Shown: positions 43,390 to 50,705 of the stretch, piece by piece
How positions within the stretch are numbered: position 1 is the first letter of the stretch
Layout of the letters: each line of letters begins with the position of its first letter
DNA from: Pseudoduganella plicata
Lineage (GTDB): Bacteria > Pseudomonadota > Gammaproteobacteria > Burkholderiales > Burkholderiaceae_D
Length of the DNA: 64,000 bases
Reading direction: 5' to 3'
Assembly (NCBI RefSeq): GCF_004421005.1
Contig: NZ_CP038026.1
Span: forward strand, 4,216,001 to 4,280,000
The notes under the pieces: model-generated
The model's input: only the letters and a program-made list of their open reading frames with translations
Told to the model about the DNA's origin: nothing
Databases searched by the model: none
Position numbers and translations under genes: made by a program

Positions 43390-43421
43390 ACGGCCAGGCT
43401 GCCCAGCAGCCCGGCCGTTTT
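43390..43421 (+). terminator. intrinsic terminator after pilQ
   Basis: ACGGCC-A-GGCTG (43390-43401) pairs with CAGCC-C-GGCCGT (43407-43418), 11 bp plus one A/C mismatch, with a 5-nt loop and TTTT at 43418-43421. It closes pilMNOPQ before aroK. Confidence 0.85.
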
Positions 43422-43452
43422 GCATTGTGGGCCGGCCCGCGCCCGCTCAGAT

Positions 43453-43458
43453 TACAAT
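43453..43458 (+). promoter_or_regulatory. possible -10 element for aroK
   Basis: TACAAT is a 5/6 match to TATAAT, 30 bp before the aroK ATG. No convincing -35 hexamer lies 16-18 bp upstream. Tentative. Confidence 0.25.
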
Positions 43459-43487
43459 GCGATGTCTGTTACACATTCCAACACGCG

Positions 43488-44039
43488 ATGCAGAATGTAT
43501 TTTTGGTAGGGCTCATGGGAGCGGGGAAGACGACGATCGGCCGCATGCTGGCGCGCAAGCTGGGCCTGCGCTTCGTCGACTCCGACCACGAGATCGAAGC
43601 GCGCACCGGCGCCACGATACCCTGGATCTTCGAGATCGAGGGCGAGGGCAGCTTCCGGCGCCGCGAGGCCGAAGTGATCCGCGACCTGTGCGGCCAGGAA
43701 GGCATCGTGCTGGCCACAGGCGGCGGCGCCATCCTGAACCCCGAGAGCCGGGCGGTGCTGCAGCAGCGCGGCACGGTCGTCTACCTGCGTGCCAGCATCC
43801 CCAGCATTCTTGCGCGCACGAGCCACGACAAGAACCGCCCGCTGCTGCGCACGGCCGATCCGCGTGCCAAGCTCGAAGAGCTGATGGCCCAGCGCGAGCC
43901 GCTGTATCTGGAGATGGCGCATCTCGTCGTCGATACGGGACGACCTAACGTACAATCGATGGTCCAGATCATCATCAACCAGCTCGACGCGCTCGCCTGC
44001 CAGGCGGCGCCCAATTGCACGACGCAGGCACAAACTTCG
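43488..44039 (+). CDS. aroK: shikimate kinase, reading in frame into aroB
   Basis: The AroK moiety starts at ATG 43488 (MQNVFLVGLMGAGKTTIGRM), with the P-loop GLMGAGKT, DSDHEIEARTG and the lid/substrate residues RRREAEV, LATGGGAIL and NRPLL. It phosphorylates shikimate in aromatic amino-acid synthesis. After IINQLDALACQAAPNCTTQA there is no stop codon. The frame runs straight into the aroB start MNEQTNILLNVDLGERSYP, so the product would be an AroK-AroB fusion unless translation restarts at 44040. The end coordinate marks the last codon before that ATG. Confidence 0.88.
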
Positions 44040-45133
44040 ATGAACGAACAGACCAATATCCTACTCAATGTCGACCTCGGCGAGCGCAGCTACCCGATCT
44101 CGATCGGCCCCGCCGTGCTGGACGACCCGGACCTGCTGGCCCGTCACGTCAACGGCCGCAAGGTGGCCATCGTCACCAACAGCACCGTCGCCCCGCTATA
44201 CCTGGAGCGCCTGCGCGCGCCGCTGGCGGCCGCCGGCAAGGACGTCATCGCCGTCGTGCTCGACGATGGAGAGGAATACAAGAACTGGGCCAGCCTGATG
44301 CGGATCTTCGACGCGCTGCTGGCCAACAAATGCGACCGCAAGACCACGCTGGTGGCGTTGGGCGGCGGCGTGATCGGCGACCTGACCGGCTTTGCCGCCG
44401 CCTCTTACATGCGCGGCGTCGATTTCATCCAGGTGCCGACGACCCTGCTCTCGCAGGTCGATTCGTCGGTAGGGGCAAGACGGGCATCAACCACCCGCTG
44501 GGCAAGAACATGATCGGCGCGTTTTATCAGCCGAAGGTCGTGCTGGCCGATACCTCGACGCTCGATACCTTGCCGCAGCGCGAGCTGGCGGCCGGCCTTG
44601 CGGAAGTCATCAAGCATGGCGCCGTGATCGACAGCGATTTCTTCGACTGGATCGAGGACAATATCGACAATCTGGTGGCGCGCGACCGCGCCGCATTGGG
44701 CTACGCGATTGCCCGATCGTGCGAGATCAAGGCGGACGTGGTGCGCCAGGACGAGCGCGAAGGCGGCCTGCGCGCCATCCTCAACTTCGGCCATACGTTC
44801 GGCCATGCCATCGAAGCGGGCATGGGCTATGGCCACTGGCTGCACGGCGAAGCGGTCGGCTGCGGCATGGTGATGGCGGCCGAGCTGTCGCTGCGCCTGG
44901 GCTATATCGATGCCGAGACGGTGGCACGCGTGCGCGCGCTGGTGACTGCGGCCGGCCTGCCCGTCAAGGCACCCGACCTGGGCACGGCGCGCTGGCTGGA
45001 ACTGATGGAAGTGGACAAGAAGAACGAAGGCGGCGACATCAAGTTCATTCTGCTCAAGCCGCTCGGCACCGCGCTGGTTACCACCGCGCCACGCGCTCTG
45101 CTGCTGGACACCATCGCGGCCTGCGTGGAGTGA
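44040..45133 (+). pseudogene. aroB: 3-dehydroquinate synthase, interrupted by an apparent -1 frameshift
   Basis: The N-terminal part (44040-44468) reads LNVDLGERSYPISIGPAVLD and VALGGGVIGDLTGFAAASYM, the NAD-binding signature. At the conserved [20 protein letters not shown] motif the frame breaks: GTA-GGG-GCA gives SVGARRAS and a stop at 44511. One extra G in the run at 44473-44476 would join it to [18 protein letters not shown] in the next frame, which continues intact to the stop at 45131 (FGHTFGHAIEAGMGYGHWLH with zinc ligands is present). All other AroB sequence is normal, so assembly error is more likely than true loss. Confidence 0.88.
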
Positions 45134-45135
45134 CG

Positions 45136-46266
45136 ATGGAAGACACGCTCGCCCCCTACGCCGCGCACTCGGAACAGGGCCGCGGCCGTCGTTTCGCGGA
45201 GTCGCCGCACGCGTCGCGCAGCCAGTTCCAGCGCGACCGTGACCGCATCATCCATTCGACGGCGTTCCGCCGGCTCGAATACAAGACGCAGGTGTTCCTG
45301 AACCATGAGGGCGATCTGTTCCGCACCCGGCTGACGCACAGCCTGGAAGTGGCGCAGATCGGCCGCTCGATCGCCCGCAACCTGCATCTGAACGAAGACC
45401 TGGTGGAAGCCATCGCGCTGGCGCACGACCTGGGCCACACGCCGTTCGGCCACGTGGGGCAGGACGTGCTGAACGAATGCATGCAGCCGCACGGCGGCTT
45501 CGAACACAATCTGCAAAGCCTGCGCGTAGTCGATCACCTGGAAGAACAGTACGGCGCGTTCGATGGCCTGAACCTGATGTTCGAGACGCGCGAAGGCATT
45601 CTGAAACACTGCCCGGCCAGCAATGCGCGGCTCCTGGGCGACGTGGCGCAGCGCTTCCTCGACAAGACGCAGCCGTCGCTGGAAGCACAGCTGACGAACC
45701 TGGCCGACGAAATCGCCTACAACAGCCACGATATCGACGACGGGCTGCGCTCCGGCCTGATCACCATCGCGCAGATGGAGGAAGTCGCATTCTTCGGCCG
45801 GTTGTGGCGCGAAGTACAGGGCGCGTTCCCCGGCCTGACGGGCCGCCGCGCCATCTATGAAACGCTGCGCCGCCTGATCACGGCGCTGGCGGACGACCTG
45901 ATCGTCACGTCGCGGCAGCGCATCGCCGAGGTCAACCCGCGCAGCATCGACGACGTGCGCGCGGCGCCGCCGCTGATCCGTTTTTCCGACCCGATGCGCA
46001 AGGACGCGACGGACCTGAAACGCTTCCTGCGCGAAAACCTGTACCGTCACTACAAGGTCAACCGCATGCGCCTGAAGGCCAGCCGCATCGTGCGCGAGCT
46101 GTACGAGGCATTTACCCAGGATCCGCACCTGCTGCCGCCGGATTACCGCGAACCGACGGGCGACGCGACACGCCAGGCGCGCCGTATCGCCGACTATATT
46201 GCCGGCATGACGGACCGCTACGCCATCCGCGAGCACAGCCGTTTGTACTCGCTGGAAGAACTCTGA
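45136..46266 (+). CDS. dgt: deoxyguanosinetriphosphate triphosphohydrolase-like protein
   Basis: The protein is 376 aa from ATG 45136. It is an HD-domain dNTPase that splits dNTPs to deoxynucleosides and triphosphate. HD metal ligands lie in RLTHSLEVAQIGRSIA and ALAHDLGHTPFGHVG, with a downstream D in LADEIAYNSHDIDDGL. The start FRRLEYKTQVF region matches type 2 Dgt-like proteins. It lies 2 bp after the aroB stop, the common betaproteobacterial pair. In vivo substrate preference is unknown. Confidence 0.93.
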   Translation: MEDTLAPYAAHSEQGRGRRFAESPHASRSQFQRDRDRIIHSTAFRRLEYKTQVFLNHEGDLFRTRLTHSLEVAQIGRSIARNLHLNEDLVEAIALAHDLGHTPFGHVGQDVLNECMQPHGGFEHNLQSLRVVDHLEEQYGAFDGLNLMFETREGILKHCPASNARLLGDVAQRFLDKTQPSLEAQLTNLADEIAYNSHDIDDGLRSGLITIAQMEEVAFFGRLWREVQGAFPGLTGRRAIYETLRRLITALADDLIVTSRQRIAEVNPRSIDDVRAAPPLIRFSDPMRKDATDLKRFLRENLYRHYKVNRMRLKASRIVRELYEAFTQDPHLLPPDYREPTGDATRQARRIADYIAGMTDRYAIREHSRLYSLEEL

Positions 46267-46294
46267 TTAGCGGCAAGCTCGAGTACTGATTCGC

Positions 46295-46323
46295 TTGACT
46301 TCAAAACCCGCCGGGTCAACGAT
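46295..46323 (+). promoter_or_regulatory. possible promoter of the small tail-anchored gene
   Basis: TTGACT (46295-46300, 5/6), 17-bp spacer, AACGAT (46318-46323, 3/6). It lies 25 bp before the ATG at 46348. TTGAC and GTCAA also form a small inverted repeat around it. Confidence 0.3.
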
Positions 46324-46347
46324 GGTGTCTTACGCAAGGAGATCATC

Positions 46348-46653
46348 ATGAGCGATGACACCATCGAATCCGAGGCGAAAGCGCACCGTCACGGCGGAAA
46401 CGGGCACAACAACGGTCACAACCATAACAACGGCGCCGAGCGCCGCTTCGCCGCGATCGAGCGCGATGTCGCCGTAATCGCTTCGAACTATTGCACGAAA
46501 GAAGACCTCGTCAAGGTGGAGCTGAAAATGCTGGACCGCTTCGGCCGCCTCGATGCCACATTGGCGGAACTGGAAAGCCGGGTCGTACGCTGGGTCTTCG
46601 CCTCCGTCGTCTCTGTCGCGGCCGTCTGCTTCACCGCCGGCAAGCTCCTTTAA
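46348..46653 (+). CDS. hypothetical tail-anchored protein with His/Asn-rich N-terminus
   Basis: The protein is 101 aa. Residues 12-30 are rich in His, Asn and Gly (HRHGGNGHNNGHNHNNG), a possible metal-binding or disordered stretch. Residues 32-78 form a charged, likely coiled-coil region (NYCTKEDLVKVELKMLDRFG), and the C-terminal 20 residues are a membrane helix (WVFASVVSVAAVCFTAGKLL). It has an AAGGAG ribosome-binding site at good spacing. The architecture is similar to small coiled-coil/TM proteins often seen in phage or accessory DNA. I do not recognise a family. Its stop overlaps the convergent mutY stop by 4 bases. Confidence 0.75.
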   Translation: MSDDTIESEAKAHRHGGNGHNNGHNHNNGAERRFAAIERDVAVIASNYCTKEDLVKVELKMLDRFGRLDATLAELESRVVRWVFASVVSVAAVCFTAGKLL

Positions 46654-47771
46654 AACAGCCGCGCCTGCGCGTCCGCCGCGTTCCCCAGCAATTCCACCAG
46701 CAGCTTCTTGATCGGCGCGGGCAGCGCCGCTTCGCCCACCTTCCCGATATCGAGCCAGAGCACGCTGCCGTTGCTTGCCAGCGGTGCGCGTTGCGCCAGC
46801 GTCACCAGCATCGGCACGATGTGCAGCTTGTAGTGCGTGAAGCCGTGCGTCACCGTGCGCAGGCGTTCCTGCGATTCCGGCACGCCGAACGGTTGCACGG
46901 CGCGAGAGACGTATTCCTCGTCCACCTCCACGTGCTCCTCGTCGTCGATCAGAATGTGGCCCGCCACTTCCGGCAGCGACAGCAGCCCGCCCCAGATGCC
47001 CGTCGCCGCGCGCTGTTCCAGCAGCACCTGGCCGTCGTGCACGACCAGCAGCATGACGGCGTGTTTTTCCGGCACCGTCTTTTTCGGCTTGCGCACGGGC
47101 AGTTCCTTGGTGCGGCCGGTGGCGTAGGCCACGCAGCGCGGCTGCATGGGGCAGCGTGCGCAGTCGGGGCTGCTGCGCGTGCACAGCGTCGCGCCCATGT
47201 CCATCAGCCCCTGCGTGTACGACTCGATGCCTTCGGCCGGCAGCAGCGCCTCGGCGCGGCGCCACATCGCCTCTTCCGTGCGGCGTTCGCCCGGGTAGGT
47301 GTCGATGCCGAACACGCGCGCGAACACACGTTTGACGTTGCCGTCCATGATGGCCGCGCGGGTGCCGCTGGAGAATGCCGCGATGGCGGCCGCCGTCGAG
47401 CGGCCGATGCCGGGCAGGTCGGCCAGCAGGACCGGATCGGACGGGAACACGCCGCCGTATTCCGCCACGATGCGCTGGGCGCATTTGTGCAGGTTGCGCG
47501 CGCGGGTGTAGTAACCGAGGCCGCTCCACTGCGCCATCACGTCCTCCACGGGAGCCGCCGCCAGCACGTGGACGGTGGGGAAGCGTTCCAGGAAGCGGGC
47601 GTAGTAACCCAGCACGGCCGCGACCTGGGTCTGCTGCAGCATGATCTCGGAGAGCCAGATGCGGTAAGCGTCGCGCGTGTTCTGCCAGGGGAGGGTGTGG
47701 CGGCCGTGCTGCTTTTGCCAGCCGATCAGCGTGGCGGAAAAAGAGGGATCGATGAATTCTTCGTACTGCAA
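46650..47771 (-). CDS. mutY: A/G-specific adenine DNA glycosylase
   Basis: MutY is 373 aa. It removes adenine mispaired with 8-oxoguanine. The catalytic Glu is in WLSEIMLQQTQVAAV, the helix-hairpin-helix in LADLPGIGRSTAAAI with Asp in AAIMDGNVKRV, and the 4Fe-4S cluster in CTRSSPDCARCPMQPRC (C-X6-C-X2-C-X5-C). The C-terminal NUDIX-like 8-oxoG recognition domain starts near residue 235. It is the last gene of a mutM - dynamin-like - mutY transcription unit, 23 bp after the dynamin gene. Confidence 0.96.
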   Translation of the reverse strand: MQYEEFIDPSFSATLIGWQKQHGRHTLPWQNTRDAYRIWLSEIMLQQTQVAAVLGYYARFLERFPTVHVLAAAPVEDVMAQWSGLGYYTRARNLHKCAQRIVAEYGGVFPSDPVLLADLPGIGRSTAAAIAAFSSGTRAAIMDGNVKRVFARVFGIDTYPGERRTEEAMWRRAEALLPAEGIESYTQGLMDMGATLCTRSSPDCARCPMQPRCVAYATGRTKELPVRKPKKTVPEKHAVMLLVVHDGQVLLEQRAATGIWGGLLSLPEVAGHILIDDEEHVEVDEEYVSRAVQPFGVPESQERLRTVTHGFTHYKLHIVPMLVTLAQRAPLASNGSVLWLDIGKVGEAALPAPIKKLLVELLGNAADAQARLF

Positions 47772-47794
47772 GGTGGTCCTTGATAAAGGGGCGG

Positions 47795-49717
47795 TCAGGC
47801 CGCGGCGGCGATGAGTTCCGCGTCGATGGCGCTGCCGATGGCGACAGCCAGTTCGGCCAGGCGCGCCTTCTGCTGTTCCAGCGCGGCCTGGCCGGCTTCG
47901 AACGTTTCGATTTTCTGCTCCAGCGAATCGGCCGCGTCGTGGATACGCTGGATCGATGCCTGGCGGTGTTTCAGTTGTTCCCTGTGCTGCAGGATGTGCG
48001 CTTCCAGCGGCGTCATGATGCCCTTCAGCCAGCCTTCCGCATCGGCGTTGGCCGCCTTGAAGCAGCGTTTCACCTGCGAGGCGATCGTGTCGAAGAAGCG
48101 CTCGATCAGTACCACGCGGCTTGTCAGCAGCAAAGTGGCCGTGCCGAACTGCTTCTGGTAGATCGCCTCCACCTCGGATACCTCGCTGCGGTATTTCGCC
48201 AGCGAGAACGCCGGCGGCAGCGCGATGGCCAGGCCATGCTCGCCGGAGAACTTGCGGTACATGACCTCCATCATGTCGCGGATTTCCGCCACCTTGCGCT
48301 CGGATGCTTCCAGCTCCGCCTGCACGCTGTCGAAGAATGTCCGCACGGCTTCGCGCATGCCGGTGGAGAAGCGGCTGCGGCCCATGGCGTCGCGCACCTG
48401 CAATACATGGTCACGCAGCACGTCCATGCCCAGCGTGCCATACAGTTCCGTGGACAGGCGCGTAAACACAGCCCGCGTTGCCTGCAGCCGGAACAGACTG
48501 GCGTCGAATTCGCGCTTCTCGGCATCCACGCGGCGCATCATGTGGGCGATGACGTTCTGGTTCTTGCCGCGCAGGCTGCGTAGCTCGTGCAGCTGTTCGG
48601 CAAAGCCGCGCATGCGCGCCGTCAGCAGCGCCTGCTGGGCCGCGTTGAGCGACTGCAGGTCGTCGGCCAGCCGGCGCCGCACGATTTCCTGCTTGGCCGG
48701 AATCAGCTCCTGGAACAGCGCCGTCTCCAGTTCGGCGATGCGGCTGCGCGCCAGCAGGGGCGCATCGTCCGTGATCTTCGCCACCAATGCCTTGTGGGCC
48801 GAGACGGGAAAGACCTGGCCCGCGTCCACGCCCAGCAGGTGCGCCACATGCTCGCGCTGGCGGCCGATTTCGTCGTCCACCTGTGAGTCCGGGCGCAGCG
48901 CATCCCACATGCCGTCGATCTTGTTGAGCACCACGAGGCGGCCGGCCCCCGCGCCGATATGCTCGCGCCAGACTTCGATATCGCTCTTCGTCACGCCCGT
49001 ATCCGCCGCCAGGATGAACAGCACCGCATGCGCGTGCGGAATCAGGTTCAGCGTCAGTTCCGGTTCCGTACCGATCGCGTTCAGGCCCGGCGTATCGAGG
49101 ATGACGAGCCCCTGTTTCAGCAGCGGATGGGGAAAGTTGATGATCGCGTGGCGCCAGCGCGAGATCTCGACCTGGCCCGCAGCGTTCAGGGTGGCGGGCA
49201 AATCCGGATCGTCCGGGTCGTACAGGCCGTAGCGCTGCGCTTCCTCCACGCTGACGTGGCGCGTCTGGCTGACCTGCCGGAACACCTCGTGCATCTCGTC
49301 GGCCGCGTCCACGTTCAGCGGCAGGATCGTCCACGCGCGCAGGTCGTCGCGGTAGTCGCTGGTGGACAGGTTGGCGGCGCGCGTCTCGATCGGCAGCAGC
49401 CGGATCGACGGCGGATATGCGGAATCGTACGACAGCTCGGTGGGGCACATCGTCGTGCGCCCGGCAGCCGACGGCAGGATGCGCTGGCCGTAGCCGGCAA
49501 AGAAGATCGCGTTGATCAGTTCGGACTTCCCGCGCGAGAATTCGGCCACGAACGCCACCGACAGCTTGTCGTCCGACAGCCGCGCCAGCGTGGCCGCCAG
49601 GCGTCCCTCGGTTGCCCCGTCCAGCAGGCCGGCAGCCGTCACCCAGGCACGGTAGTCCTGCAGTGCCGCCACCACGCCCTGGCGCCATGCGCTGTACTGT
49701 TCGAGATCCCTGACCAT
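47795..49717 (-). CDS. bacterial dynamin-like GTPase
   Basis: The protein is 640 aa from ATG 49717 (MVRDLEQYSAWRQG). The GTPase domain contains a P-loop-type G1 (FVAEFSRGKSELINAIFF), G3 ILDTPGLNA at about residue 215 and G4 VLNKIDGMWDA, followed by a long helical stalk with charged coiled coils (about 330-640). No clear membrane helix is seen. Dynamin-like proteins remodel membranes; E. coli CrfC instead associates with the replication clamp. Here the gene sits between mutM (13 bp) and mutY (23 bp) on the same strand, so a DNA-repair link is plausible but inferred. Confidence 0.88.
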   Translation of the reverse strand: MVRDLEQYSAWRQGVVAALQDYRAWVTAAGLLDGATEGRLAATLARLSDDKLSVAFVAEFSRGKSELINAIFFAGYGQRILPSAAGRTTMCPTELSYDSAYPPSIRLLPIETRAANLSTSDYRDDLRAWTILPLNVDAADEMHEVFRQVSQTRHVSVEEAQRYGLYDPDDPDLPATLNAAGQVEISRWRHAIINFPHPLLKQGLVILDTPGLNAIGTEPELTLNLIPHAHAVLFILAADTGVTKSDIEVWREHIGAGAGRLVVLNKIDGMWDALRPDSQVDDEIGRQREHVAHLLGVDAGQVFPVSAHKALVAKITDDAPLLARSRIAELETALFQELIPAKQEIVRRRLADDLQSLNAAQQALLTARMRGFAEQLHELRSLRGKNQNVIAHMMRRVDAEKREFDASLFRLQATRAVFTRLSTELYGTLGMDVLRDHVLQVRDAMGRSRFSTGMREAVRTFFDSVQAELEASERKVAEIRDMMEVMYRKFSGEHGLAIALPPAFSLAKYRSEVSEVEAIYQKQFGTATLLLTSRVVLIERFFDTIASQVKRCFKAANADAEGWLKGIMTPLEAHILQHREQLKHRQASIQRIHDAADSLEQKIETFEAGQAALEQQKARLAELAVAIGSAIDAELIAAAA

Positions 49718-49730
49718 GGTGTCTTTTACC

Positions 49731-50564
49731 TTATTTTTGACACTTGATGCAATAGAAGGTCGAGCGCTGTCCCTGTTTGAACTGGCGGATCGGCGTGGTG
49801 CAGACGCGGCACGGCACGTCGGCACGATCGTAGACGAAATACGACTGCTGGAAGTAGCCCGACTGGCCGTTCACGCTGATGAAGTCGCGCAGCGTGCTGC
49901 CGCCCTGGACGATCGCCTCGGCCAGCACGTCGCGGATGGCCTGTGCCAGCCGCTCATACCGCGCAAGGCCGATGCGGCCGGCCGGCGTCTTCGGATTGAT
50001 CCCGGCGCGGAACAGGCTTTCGGAACAGTAGATATTGCCGACACCGACGACGATGTCCCCGGCCAGCAGCACCTGTTTGATGGCGGCGCTGCGCCCGCGC
50101 GTCTGGCGGAACAGCAGCCCGCCCGTGAAATCGGGCCCCAACGGCTCCACGCCCAGACCGCGCAGCAGCTGGTGGGCATCGACGTCGCCGTCGTCCTTCG
50201 GGTGCCACAGCACGGCGCCGAAGCGGCGCGGGTCCGTCATGCGCAGCACCTGGCGGCCTTCGGCCCCTTCGACGACCAGGTCGAAATGGTCGTGCTTCTC
50301 CGGCGGCACACCAGGCGGCAGCACGCGCAGGTGGCCGGACATGCCCAGGTGAATGATCAGCGTGCCGTGCTCGAACTCCACGAGTAGGTACTTGCCGCGC
50401 CTACCCGTGGCGACGACGGTGCGGTCAACCAGTACTTCCGGCAGGAGCGCGGGAAACGGCCAGCGCAGGCCGTCGCGGCGCAGCACGACGTCGCGCACGG
50501 CGCGGCCTTCGATATGGGGCGCGACACCGCGCCGTGTCACTTCGACTTCTGGTAATTCTGGCAT
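49731..50564 (-). CDS. mutM: formamidopyrimidine-DNA glycosylase
   Basis: MutM is 277 aa. It excises 8-oxoguanine and Fapy lesions. The N-terminal catalytic PELPEVEVTRRG (Pro2, Glu3), K57-type lysine in GRRGKYLLVEF, the H2TH region GVGNIYCSESLFRAGINPKT and the C-terminal zinc finger CRVC...CIKC are all present. The ATG at 50564 is the natural MPELPEVEV start. It leads the mutM - dynamin-like - mutY unit and is divergent from the TPR lipoprotein gene. Confidence 0.97.
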   Translation of the reverse strand: MPELPEVEVTRRGVAPHIEGRAVRDVVLRRDGLRWPFPALLPEVLVDRTVVATGRRGKYLLVEFEHGTLIIHLGMSGHLRVLPPGVPPEKHDHFDLVVEGAEGRQVLRMTDPRRFGAVLWHPKDDGDVDAHQLLRGLGVEPLGPDFTGGLLFRQTRGRSAAIKQVLLAGDIVVGVGNIYCSESLFRAGINPKTPAGRIGLARYERLAQAIRDVLAEAIVQGGSTLRDFISVNGQSGYFQQSYFVYDRADVPCRVCTTPIRQFKQGQRSTFYCIKCQK

Positions 50565-50705
50565 GGGGGGTCTGGTCGGTAACGTGCAACAGGACGAACT
50601 GCGGAAGTTAATGTCCGGTAAGCATGTGTTACACCTGCAAATATGTGAAAGCCGTAGGTTGGGCGTAAAATCCAGAAATCGAGCCCGACTTTGCAGGATC
50701 CACCC

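Noticed and set aside
43981..44043. A separate aroK stop (TGA at 44041-44043) overlapping the aroB ATG
   Set aside because: It lies in another frame; reaching it would need a frameshift, and that frame reads an Arg-rich stretch unlike an AroK C-terminus.
44015..44519. Upstream part of the frame that carries the aroB C-terminal half
   Set aside because: The residues before [10 protein letters not shown] are an out-of-frame reading of the aroB N-terminus; the frame change is placed at the G run instead.
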